DNA from: an uncultured Adlercreutzia sp. | GTDB taxonomy: Bacteria; Actinomycetota; Coriobacteriia; Coriobacteriales; Eggerthellaceae | Direction: 5' to 3' | DNA length: 10,648 bases | Assembly (NCBI GenBank): GCA_902478715.1 | Contig: CABSMC010000078.1 | Coordinates: 1-10,648 of the forward strand | Shown here: positions 4,781 to 10,648 of the stretch, in pieces | Layout of the letters: the number at the start of each line of letters is the position of its first letter | Numbering within the stretch: the first letter of the stretch is position 1 | The notes under the pieces: generated by a model | What the model was told of the DNA's origin: nothing | Databases searched by the model: none | The model's input: only the letters and a program-made list of their open reading frames with translations | Translations under genes and position numbers: made by a program

Positions 4781-7006
4781 CTAAGCCGTTGCTTCCGGCG
4801 TCGAAGCTTGAGCGTCGCGGCCGCCGCGGTCGCCGCGGTCGCGGGGGGCTTCCATGCCGCCCGGGGCACCCATGGCGCCCATGCCGCCGGAAGGTGTCGT
4901 GGAAGCGGTGAAGTCGGTCGTAGCGTCGCCGGCAACGAGCTTGCCCGTCGCGCCCTCGGCCAGTCCTGGCACCGACAAAGTGACACACTGGAAGGACACG
5001 GGCACCGTGCAGCGGGCAAGCACCTCGCCGCTCTCGCTTTCCACGGATAGCTCGGTATTCGCCGAACCGTTCAGGCTCACCAGGGCGAAGGGCTGGGTGC
5101 TCCCCTCCGAGAACGTCTCGGCCATGCCGGCACCTCCGGCCAGAATGACGGTGCCGCCCGTCACCGTGGCGCCGTACTCGTAGTCGAGCGCACTGTCGCC
5201 AGCCCCGGAGCTGGCTCCGACAAGCTCGCCGCCCGTGACTTCCACGTACCCGTTGGAATCCACCGCGTCACCGCCGGCGTTGATGGTCACCACGCCCCCG
5301 TTGATCTGGATGAGGCAGTCCTCGCTGGCGTTAGCACCCATGGGGCCGCCCGCGCCGCCGCGACCGTCGCGAGCGCCGAAGCCACCGCCTTGCTCGCCAT
5401 CGGGCACCTGACCAGGCTCGACACTCTCCGGAAGCTCCGGACGCTCGCCTTCCGCGCCTTCGGGACGCTGGGGCATCTGACCCTCCTCCATATCTTCGGG
5501 ACGCTCGGGTCGCTCGCCGTTCTGGGGGCCGAATCCAGCAGGCGGCTCGGGCATCGCATCATCGCTGTTCTGTCCAGCAGGCGGCTCGGGCATCGCGCTG
5601 TCGCCGTTCTGGCCAGTCTGAGGCTCGGGCGCCTGGTCCGATTCCGCGCCGTCCGGAAGCTCCGAACGCTGGCCGCCCCGTCCGTTCTGCGCGTCAGCGC
5701 CCTGACCGCCGTCGCCCTGGCCCTCACCGCCTTGGTCGCCAGCATGATCGTCCTGGCCGACAGTCGATCCCGCGTCACCGGACGCATCGATTGTCGCGTC
5801 GTTGGAGTCGCGCTCGGCCACAGCGGCGTTAATACCGTCATCCGACGCCGTGATGTTCAGCTCGCCGTTGTTAACGATAACTTCCTGCGCCTCGATGCCC
5901 TCTTCGCAGCCGGTTACGGTGAACGCGCCGCCGTCCATGGTGAACTTCGTCTCGGGATTCATGCCCTTGCCACCGGCCTCCACGACATAGGTGCCCCCAG
6001 TCATGGCCGCCTCCACATCGGAACGCAGAGCGTGATCAGCCGCTTTAATCTGCGCGTCGCCCCCGGCCAGACGCAGGTACGTGGCCGCCTGGAAGCCCTC
6101 GTCGCCCGCTTCCACGGCGAAGGTGCCGCCGTCGATGGATACAAACCCGCGGGTCGGATCCTCGTCGTTGCTCGACTTCACGCCGTCACCGCCGGCCGTG
6201 ACGGCGAAGGAACCGTCGGCCACCTTCACGCAGTCCTTGCCGTGCAGACCGTCCTCCTTGGCGGTCACGGTGATCGCGCCGCCCGTCACGACAAGATCGT
6301 CCTTGGAGTTCACGCCGTGGCGGTAGTTGCCCTCGACGGTCAGCGCGCCCGTGCCATTGATGGTCAGGTCAGCCTTGGAATACAGCGCGGCGTTGGGCTC
6401 GTCCTCCCCTTCCGCCAACGTGTAGCTTGCACCGTCGGCCAACGTGTTCTGCGAACCTGCGGCCAAGGTCACGAACACCTTGTCGGCCTGCTGGATGTTC
6501 AGCGCCGGTCCCTCCTCGCTGCGAATGGAGGCGCCGCTAAGCACGATCTGCACCTTGTCCGCATCGCCCGCGTTCACCGTGAGCGACCCGGCCGTCAACT
6601 CGCCGCTCACCACATAGGTGCCGGAGGCGGTGATAGTCACCGTGGAGCCTTCCACCGCAGCCCCTTCGCCGGACACCGTCGCGCCCTGGCCCGACAGCGC
6701 AATCTTCGTTGCCGCGGCCTCATCGTAGGAAGCGTCCTTGTCGCGGTCGGAGTACGCGAAATCCATGCCGGGGATGTCGATGAGCGACGCCCAGTCCACC
6801 CCGTCAGTCGCGCCGTTGTCGCCTTGGGCCTGGTTCCCCTGCCCCTGCTCGGTTCTCTCGCCGGCGTCCCCGGCGGCTTCTTCGAAGGTGCCACCCGTGC
6901 ACCCGGCCAGCGCCAGCGATCCCGCCAGCGCCGCAGCCAAGGCTCCACGACCCCAAGCCCGTCGTCGCGCCACGCAAGCGCCCATCATTTCGTTTGTCTT
7001 CAACAT
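4781..7006 (-). CDS. Cthe_2159-like beta-helix (carbohydrate-binding) lipoprotein
   Basis: 741 residues from the ATG at 7004-7006, which has AAAGGGAG (7012-7019) five bases upstream; a TTG at 7009 lies too close to it. A lipoprotein signal with an Arg-rich start ends in L33-A-G-C36, so the protein is anchored outside the cell. Residues about 100-395 are short parallel-beta-helix rungs, seen as repeated GG.x.V.A...GI/GV turns such as DDLVVTGGAITVTAKEDGLHGKD. This fits the Cthe_2159 family, founded on a clostridial beta-helix that binds acidic polysaccharide; whether this member binds sugar is unproven. Residues about 405-560 are a disordered Gly/Gln/Glu/Pro linker with 13-residue repeats. The rungs resume at about 561-640, then a beta segment and a Gly/Met tail follow. 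It is downstream of DUF4956 and VTC genes on the same strand, separated from them by a large inverted repeat. Confidence 0.85.
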   Translation of the reverse strand: MLKTNEMMGACVARRRAWGRGALAAALAGSLALAGCTGGTFEEAAGDAGERTEQGQGNQAQGDNGATDGVDWASLIDIPGMDFAYSDRDKDASYDEAAATKIALSGQGATVSGEGAAVEGSTVTITASGTYVVSGELTAGSLTVNAGDADKVQIVLSGASIRSEEGPALNIQQADKVFVTLAAGSQNTLADGASYTLAEGEDEPNAALYSKADLTINGTGALTVEGNYRHGVNSKDDLVVTGGAITVTAKEDGLHGKDCVKVADGSFAVTAGGDGVKSSNDEDPTRGFVSIDGGTFAVEAGDEGFQAATYLRLAGGDAQIKAADHALRSDVEAAMTGGTYVVEAGGKGMNPETKFTMDGGAFTVTGCEEGIEAQEVIVNNGELNITASDDGINAAVAERDSNDATIDASGDAGSTVGQDDHAGDQGGEGQGDGGQGADAQNGRGGQRSELPDGAESDQAPEPQTGQNGDSAMPEPPAGQNSDDAMPEPPAGFGPQNGERPERPEDMEEGQMPQRPEGAEGERPELPESVEPGQVPDGEQGGGFGARDGRGGAGGPMGANASEDCLIQINGGVVTINAGGDAVDSNGYVEVTGGELVGASSGAGDSALDYEYGATVTGGTVILAGGAGMAETFSEGSTQPFALVSLNGSANTELSVESESGEVLARCTVPVSFQCVTLSVPGLAEGATGKLVAGDATTDFTASTTPSGGMGAMGAPGGMEAPRDRGDRGGRDAQASTPEATA
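5534..5596 (-). repeat. 39-bp tandem repeat coding for the linker of the beta-helix protein
   Basis: A 24-base sequence at 5534-5557 recurs identically at 5573-5596, a period of 39 bp or 13 codons. It encodes two copies of AMPEPPAG set in GQNGDSAMPEPPA and GQNSDDAMPEPPA. The period is a multiple of three, so gain or loss of units would change linker length without a frameshift. Confidence 0.85.
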
Positions 7007-7066
7007 CAATTCTCCCTTTGTCGTTTGTCCTTATGGCCTTGCACTACTATTGGGTTCATCCCCCTA

Positions 7067-7264
7067 GGTGCTTTCCGGCATCGGTGCTCGCCGACCTCTG
7101 ATCGCCCCGCGAAGAACGCGGCCGTTAAGAAATAGCTTCCACGTCAGCAGCAGCGATGCTGGGATGGTACCGACTCATGTGCGTTCCTTCCGCTATTTCT
7201 TTTGCCGCGTTCGCAGCGGGATAAAGCGATCAGAGGTCGGCGAGCACCGATGCCGGAAAGCACC
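7067..7264. repeat. 198-bp inverted repeat with 39-bp perfect arms
   Basis: 7067-7105 and 7226-7264 are exact reverse complements (39 bp). Pairing continues inward with small gaps: 7106-7110/7216-7220, 7114-7122/7204-7212 (GAACGCGGC/GCCGCGTTC) and 7127-7136/7192-7201 (AAGAAATAGC/GCTATTTCTT), giving about 63 bp of complementarity around a loop at 7137-7191. It fills nearly the whole gap between the DUF4956 stop (7275) and the beta-helix gene start (7006). No T-tract follows either arm, so it is not a classical terminator, and no clear target-site duplication is seen. Possibilities are a miniature transposable element, an invertible segment, or a giant mRNA hairpin that lowers or processes downstream expression. 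Confidence 0.93.
7125..7178 (-). CDS. 17-residue ORF starting in the loop of the inverted repeat
   Basis: ATG at 7176-7178 is preceded at six bases by GGAAGGA (7185-7191), as good a ribosome binding site as those of the neighbouring genes. The ORF reads MSRYHPSIAAADVEAIS and stops at TAA (7125-7127), its end lying within the inner stem. It has the same direction as the DUF4956 and beta-helix genes. It could be a leader peptide linked to hairpin folding, a small protein, or the remnant start of a lost gene. I recognise no family. Confidence 0.3.
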   Translation of the reverse strand: MSRYHPSIAAADVEAIS

Positions 7265-7274
7265 CCAAAGCGAG

Positions 7275-7970
7275 CTACAGCGTCTCGCGCCCCTGCGGGG
7301 TCATGCCCAGCGAGATCTTCAAGTTCCCGTTCAGGCAGCGCAGCTCATCGATCATCGCTTTCTCAAGCCCCCGCTCGCGCAGACGCAGCTGGTAGGTCAG
7401 CTGGAAGAGGCTGCCCATGTTGGTGGTCGTCACCTCGGTCAGCTCCGATTCCGCGGCGTAGCGGTTGAGCACTTCGTCGAAGACGCCGTCGTATTCCAGA
7501 TCCTCCGGAATGGTAATCCGCAGCGTCTTGCCCGGCTCGCGGGGCTTGCCGAAGGGTGTCAGCACGAACAGCAGGTTCACCACGGCCACCACTACTGTGA
7601 ACACGCAGGCCAGGCCGAGGAAGCCCATACCCGTCGCAAGACCGATGGCCATGGCGAGAAACACGCTGCCGATATCCTTCGCCGAACCGGGAATCGAGCG
7701 GAATCGCACGAGATTGAACACGCCCATAACCGCGATGCCCGCGCCCAAGTTCCCGTTCACCAGCGTGATGACCATCTGCACGATGAGCGGCAAGAGGGCC
7801 AGCGTCACCACGAAGTTCTTCGAGTAGCTGTGCCGGAACATGTACACGCCGGCGCAGGCCGCGCCCAGCACCACCGAAAACACGCAGCACAGCAGAAAGT
7901 CCGCCGCCGAAACCGCTCCTACGAGCGATTCCGCCGTTCCGAACACCGACGAGAACGTTGATTCAAGCAT
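7275..7970 (-). CDS. DUF4956 family membrane protein
   Basis: 231 residues. Hydrophobic segments at about 24-44, 52-71, 76-88, 102-116 and 117-138 place the first 140 residues in the membrane. The block FNLVRFRSIPGSAKDIGSVFLAMAIGLATGMG (about 85-116), with its R-F-R motif in a loop between helices, is the hallmark of DUF4956. The last 90 residues are soluble, starting KTLRITIPEDLEYDGVFDEVL and probably cytoplasmic. The molecular function of the family is unknown; its genes are often found next to VTC-domain polyphosphate polymerases, as here, which suggests a joint role at the membrane. The start has AAAGGAA upstream at the right distance. The 251-bp gap to the VTC gene upstream shows no terminator strong enough to break an operon. 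Confidence 0.88.
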   Translation of the reverse strand: MLESTFSSVFGTAESLVGAVSAADFLLCCVFSVVLGAACAGVYMFRHSYSKNFVVTLALLPLIVQMVITLVNGNLGAGIAVMGVFNLVRFRSIPGSAKDIGSVFLAMAIGLATGMGFLGLACVFTVVVAVVNLLFVLTPFGKPREPGKTLRITIPEDLEYDGVFDEVLNRYAAESELTEVTTTNMGSLFQLTYQLRLRERGLEKAMIDELRCLNGNLKISLGMTPQGRETL

Positions 7971-8221
7971 GAGTTTCCTTTCTTGTTCATTCTCTGCCTA
8001 CTCTTGCGAGCAACCTTCCAGACAATGCGCTCCCTCATTTTGGGCAGGAATTCCGACTTGTTAGACTTCTTTGTTCTGAGCTTCGCCGAAAAGAGGGTCT
8101 GCGAGTGGGTTTTCGCCTCAGATCGGATCACTTCTCCTCCGTTGAAGGACCTTGAAGCTTAGCCCATGTCTAACAACTCCGTTTTTTCGCCTATTTCCAG
8201 GACTCGCATTCCCCGAACGGT
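7971..8221. other. Gap between the VTC and DUF4956 genes
   Basis: No ORF with a ribosome binding site is seen. A 9-bp inverted pair, TTGTTAGAC (8058-8066) and GTCTAACAA (8168-8176), lies 101 bp apart, and CGAAAA/TTTTCG (8087-8092/8110-8115) could form a small stem. Neither has a T-tract expected of a strong terminator. The gap may be a processed spacer inside the operon or hold a weak internal promoter. Confidence 0.35.
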
Positions 8222-9166
8222 TCACGCACCACCACGCATAGCCCTTCGATGATTTCGAGCGCGCGGCACAGCCGTTGCCAGCTGATAAGCGTTGCCATAC
8301 TTGGTAAACGAGGCCGGGTAGATGCGCTCGGCCGACAGAACCTTCACCAGCCACGGCGGGTAGGGCCCGGCGCTCTTTATCTCCATGACGGACTCGCTCG
8401 ACTCGATGATGGGCCGCCATGGCGAACGGAAGCGATGACAGTCGAGATACTCCAAGCAGTCGTCGAAGGTGATGCGCAGCTCGCTATCGAACAGCTCGTC
8501 GCCCTCCCGCTCCTGAAACATCTCGGGTCGGTAAGCCCAGGCCGCACGATCGCAGGCGATACCCATGGACGGCACTAGGGGCAACCAACGGTCCATGGCC
8601 GCCTCCAACTCGCGGGCGATCTGGCGCGTGGCCGGCGAGAGCGCCGCAGCCGCAAGCGCCGCATCCGACAGCGGCCAGCGAGCGCAGGCCTGCTCGTAGG
8701 GCAAACCGCTCACGAAAGCCAGCGCCGCCGGCAACGTCAGGGCGAGCCGGCGCTTGTACACAATGCCCTTGAACTTCTTCTTGATCCCAAAAAACACAGG
8801 GAGGGCAGCCGCCGCGCCGGGCACCTGCAGCCCCGAAGCCACCCGCGTTTCCACTGCCCCATCGGAAAGCGGCAGGCCGCCTGGCTCACGCACAATCGGC
8901 CCGGCACCGAAAGCTCCCATGAGGGCCACCCCAGCCGCATCCCCGTAGGCGCGCAGACGCAGCTTCTCCTTATAGAGCGGCTTTTCCACCGATCGGGCGA
9001 TCATGGAGCGCTCCGGGGTGTCCAGGTACAAGCTCGTAATGCGAGTGCGCCCGTAGGCGTCCACCGCCATAGGCCCTCCAGCCGCAGCTTCCACGACGGC
9101 GCGCTCGGCCGCGCCGATGCGATACTTCTTCTCCACGCGCTTGAACACGCTACCGTAGGCGGCCAC
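8222..9166 (-). CDS. VTC-domain polyphosphate polymerase
   Basis: 314 residues from a GTG start (9164-9166) with GGAAGGAG five bases upstream. The fold is the tunnel-type VTC domain of the CYTH/triphosphate tunnel family, which in yeast Vtc4 makes polyphosphate from ATP. Tunnel motifs in order: FKRVEKKYRI (8-17) with the ExKY pattern; SLYLDT (45-50); KEKLRLRAYG (66-75), the basic strand; KKKFKGIVYKRR (129-140); DSELRITFD (227-235); VMEIKS (260-265), whose E262 matches the metal-binding glutamate; and SFTKYGNAY (286-294). These show an intact active site, probably cytoplasmic since no membrane helix is visible. About 45 Ala/Gly-rich residues (80-124) separate the RAYG and KKKFKG strands, longer than I expect for bacterial members. 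It is the first gene of the minus-strand operon divergent from the response regulator. Confidence 0.88.
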   Translation of the reverse strand: MAAYGSVFKRVEKKYRIGAAERAVVEAAAGGPMAVDAYGRTRITSLYLDTPERSMIARSVEKPLYKEKLRLRAYGDAAGVALMGAFGAGPIVREPGGLPLSDGAVETRVASGLQVPGAAAALPVFFGIKKKFKGIVYKRRLALTLPAALAFVSGLPYEQACARWPLSDAALAAAALSPATRQIARELEAAMDRWLPLVPSMGIACDRAAWAYRPEMFQEREGDELFDSELRITFDDCLEYLDCHRFRSPWRPIIESSESVMEIKSAGPYPPWLVKVLSAERIYPASFTKYGNAYQLATAVPRARNHRRAMRGGA

Positions 9167-9181
9167 GAATGCTCCTTCCTC

Positions 9182-9197
9182 GATAGCCCGCGCTATC
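9182..9197 (-). promoter_or_regulatory. Small hairpin beside the VTC ribosome binding site
   Basis: GATAGC (9182-9187) and GCTATC (9192-9197) form a 6-bp stem with a 4-base loop in the predicted 5' leader of the VTC mRNA, just upstream of GGAAGGAG. It could affect ribosome access. ATTGGCC also occurs twice nearby (9208-9214 and 9232-9238), of unknown meaning. Confidence 0.3.
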
Positions 9198-9271
9198 CTG
9201 CTTCTGATTGGCCGGCGTTACCCTGTTCCCTATTGGCCCGCGAAGTTCCGATCCCCCGCAGGCCGGCCCCA

Positions 9272-9303
9272 ACAATAAGGGGACTTCCTGAAAACTGCCT
9301 GAA
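9272..9303 (-). promoter_or_regulatory. Response-regulator site and promoter facing the VTC operon
   Basis: On the minus strand TTCAGG (9303-9298) and TTCAGG (9292-9287) repeat with an 11-bp period, one helical turn, as expected for an OmpR-type dimer. Nine bases further on is TATTGT (9277-9272), a 4-of-6 match to the -10 consensus, with no good -35. This is the arrangement of an activator-dependent promoter and would start the VTC transcript near 9265. Confidence 0.6.
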
Positions 9304-9316
9304 GCAGCCGATTCCT

Positions 9317-9347
9317 TTCAGGTTGCCTTCAGGTGGGCCGTTACAAT
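9317..9347 (+). promoter_or_regulatory. Response-regulator site and promoter facing the regulator operon
   Basis: TTCAGG at 9317-9322 and again at 9328-9333 (11-bp period) is followed after eight bases by TACAAT (9342-9347), a strong -10. No TTGACA-like -35 is present, and the repeats cover that region. The start would be near 9354, leaving a leader of about 115 nt that contains the palindrome GGCCGCGCGGCC (9367-9378). The arrangement suggests autoregulation. Confidence 0.65.
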
Positions 9348-9468
9348 GAACCCCAGCGCTTCCTCAGGCCGCGCGGCCCCAAAAGCGCACCGCGAAACGC
9401 CGCAACCGAGCCCCAAGACGTCGGCGCACAACAGCCCTTGGCGGAGGCCCCTTACGGAAAGGATCACC

Positions 9469-10143
9469 ATGCACGTTCTGGTCGTGGAAGACGATGCCCG
9501 CCTCGCCGAGGCGCTGGCCCGCATCCTTCAGGACAACGGCTACGCCACCGACGTCGTGCACGATGGGGAGGCCGGCGTGCAGTACGGTGGGACGGGCACC
9601 TACGACGTCATCATCCTGGACGTCATGCTGCCCAAGGCCGACGGCTTCACCGTGGCCCAGCGCCTGCGCCGGGCCCACGTGAGCACCCCCATCCTGCTGC
9701 TCACCGCCCGCGATGCCATCAGCGACAAGATCTGCGGCTACGACTCCGGCGCCGACGATTACATGACCAAGCCCTTCTCCCCCGCCGAGCTTCTGGCCCA
9801 CTTGCGCGCCCTCACGCGGCGCCAGGGCGATGTCGTCTTCGAGACGCTCACCGTGGGCGACCTCACGCTGAACCTGGAATCCATGGATCTCACCTGCGGA
9901 AACGAATCCATTCGCCTGTCGCAGAAGGAGTTCGCCATCGCCCGCATCCTGCTGGGCTCGCCGGGGGCGGTGCTTTCGAAGGAGCAGCTCATCAGCCGCG
10001 CCTGGGGTCCCTCCTCCAGCGCTTCCGACAACAACGTGGAGGCCTACATCTCGTTTCTGCGGAAGAAAATGGCCCACGTGGGGTCGAAGGCGAGGATCGA
10101 GACCATTCGCTCGGTAGGCTACCGGCTCGCCGAAGGAGACTAG
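9469..10143 (+). CDS. OmpR/PhoB-family response regulator
   Basis: 224 residues from the ATG at 9469, with GGAAAGGA a few bases upstream. An in-frame ATG at 9346 overlaps the -10 element and codes for an unrelated Ser/Pro-rich extension, so it is rejected. The receiver domain (1-115) has the acidic pair D8-D9, phosphorylated aspartate D51 in IILDVMLPKADG, T79 in LLLTARD and K101 in DDYMTKPFSPAEL. The DNA-binding winged helix (about 125-222) has the usual LSQKEFAIARILL, SKEQLISRAWG, NNVEAYISFLRKKM and TIRSVGYRL blocks. It is thus a complete OmpR-type transcription factor, expected to bind 11-bp-period direct repeats, such as those found just upstream in both directions. The putative sensor kinase gene starts six bases after its stop. 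Confidence 0.95.
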   Translation: MHVLVVEDDARLAEALARILQDNGYATDVVHDGEAGVQYGGTGTYDVIILDVMLPKADGFTVAQRLRRAHVSTPILLLTARDAISDKICGYDSGADDYMTKPFSPAELLAHLRALTRRQGDVVFETLTVGDLTLNLESMDLTCGNESIRLSQKEFAIARILLGSPGAVLSKEQLISRAWGPSSSASDNNVEAYISFLRKKMAHVGSKARIETIRSVGYRLAEGD

Positions 10144-10149
10144 CCGCCC

Positions 10150-10648
10150 ATGGGCCGTCTGTCGAAGCTTCGCATCATCCCCCGCCCGCATCCCGCCAAC
10201 GCGAGCGCCCCGAAACGTTCCGCCGGCGACGGCGCCACGCCCATGCTTCGCCAACTGAGGACGAAGTTCATCGCCCTGAACATGGCGCTGGCTGCCCTCG
10301 TGCTGGCCGCTTCCTTCGCCACCATCTGCTACGCCGACTACCGCGCCGACATCGACGATGTACACAATCGGCTCATGGCAGCCACGAGCCGATCTCTGCA
10401 CGAACCGCAGCTCATCCCTGATGCCGAGCCGTTCCACCGGGGCGAGGGCCCTCGGGAAGGAGACGAAAGCGCCGCAGATGGCGCCCGCACGGAGGATGAA
10501 AACGCCCGCGCTTACGACGGGGCGGGCGGCAGCGCAAACGCAAGCGACAGCGCGGAAGACGCGAGCGCGACCCCCGAAGGCAGCGGCGACTCCGCAGCCG
10601 AAGCCGACGGCCGTGCCTCCGAGAGCGGCTCCCCCCCCCCCCCCCCCC
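10150..10648 (+). CDS. Putative sensor histidine kinase, N-terminal part (runs off the right edge)
   Basis: 166 codons are open to the window end with no stop. The start is the ATG at 10150, with AAGGAG eleven bases upstream and six bases after the regulator stop; an internal ATG at 10243 has no ribosome binding site. Residues 1-40 are basic and cytoplasmic. A membrane helix runs from about 41 to 61 (IALNMALAALVLAASFATIC). The rest should lie outside the cell: a short helical part to about residue 95, then a disordered Asp/Glu/Ser/Ala/Gly-rich stretch ending in a proline run from the C homopolymer. The kinase domains are not in the window, so the call rests on position behind a response regulator and on the membrane layout. 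The acidic region could in principle sense cations or polyanions; that is a guess. Confidence 0.7.
   Translation, partial: MGRLSKLRIIPRPHPANASAPKRSAGDGATPMLRQLRTKFIALNMALAALVLAASFATICYADYRADIDDVHNRLMAATSRSLHEPQLIPDAEPFHRGEGPREGDESAADGARTEDENARAYDGAGGSANASDSAEDASATPEGSGDSAAEADGRASESGSPPPPP
10631..10648 (+). repeat. Poly-C tract, at least 18 bases, inside the putative sensor kinase gene
   Basis: Eighteen consecutive C end the window. In the kinase frame they read Ser then Pro codons. A tract this long is prone to slippage, so it may be a contingency locus. The window ending exactly within it also suggests a sequence contig that broke there, so the true length is uncertain. Confidence 0.8.

Noticed and set aside
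5390..7135. Long plus-strand open frame (581 codons) across the beta-helix gene
   Set aside because: It is antisense to a clear lipoprotein with a signal peptide and beta-helix repeats. Its translation is Arg/Leu/His/Ala-rich with no recognisable domain, as expected from the GC-rich complement.
7919..8131. Minus-strand ORF of 70 codons upstream of and overlapping the DUF4956 gene
   Set aside because: It overlaps the DUF4956 start in another frame, lacks a ribosome binding site and is Arg/Lys/Ser-rich without a recognisable domain.
9346..9468. Extended N-terminus for the response regulator from an ATG at 9346
   Set aside because: That ATG overlaps the predicted -10 element, has no ribosome binding site and adds 41 residues unlike any receiver domain. 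The ATG at 9469 starts the standard beta strand and has a ribosome binding site.
9364..10437. Minus-strand ORF of 357 codons antisense to the regulator and putative kinase
   Set aside because: It mirrors the codon bias of the two-component genes, which have all expected motifs on the plus strand.

Overview
The window reads as a high-GC Gram-positive chromosome, most likely a gut coriobacterium of the Eggerthellaceae. This is inferred from the GC-rich coding, the Ala/Gly-rich lipoproteins, the carbamate kinase start and the set of accessory envelope genes; no rRNA or marker gene here proves it. No tRNA, rRNA, insertion sequence or CRISPR array was seen. Left of about 9.2 kb all protein genes lie on the minus strand. 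The last two genes are on the plus strand, and the second runs off the end.

Left part (1-3.2 kb, minus strand): the first 21 codons of carbamate kinase (arcC); a two-domain FxLYD/DUF5067-like lipoprotein; a protein-free stretch of about 800 bp; then ilvE (branched-chain aminotransferase) overlapping a TrpR-like YerC/YecD repressor gene by one base. The protein-free stretch holds two candidate small RNA genes pointing away from each other. Each has a promoter-like sequence, several perfect hairpins with C-rich loops and an intrinsic terminator. Pyrimidine tracts in both could pair with Shine-Dalgarno sequences.

Middle (3.2-4.6 kb): a 14-TM-type MFS (DHA2-like) exporter upstream of ilvE.

Right part (4.7-10.6 kb): a minus-strand set of VTC-type polyphosphate polymerase, DUF4956 membrane protein and a large Cthe_2159-like beta-helix lipoprotein, divergent from an OmpR-type response regulator and the N-terminus of a putative sensor kinase. 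The shared upstream region carries four TTCAGG half-sites as two 11-bp-period direct repeats in mirror orientation. Each pair sits 8-9 nt from a -10-like element facing outward, so the regulator probably controls both its own operon and the polyphosphate/beta-helix operon. The putative kinase gene reaches an 18-C homopolymer at the window edge. A 198-bp inverted repeat (39-bp perfect outer arms) separates the DUF4956 and beta-helix genes and has a 17-codon ORF with a good ribosome binding site starting in its loop. The most interesting unit is this two-component-controlled polyphosphate/DUF4956/beta-helix surface system with a possible switchable sensor.
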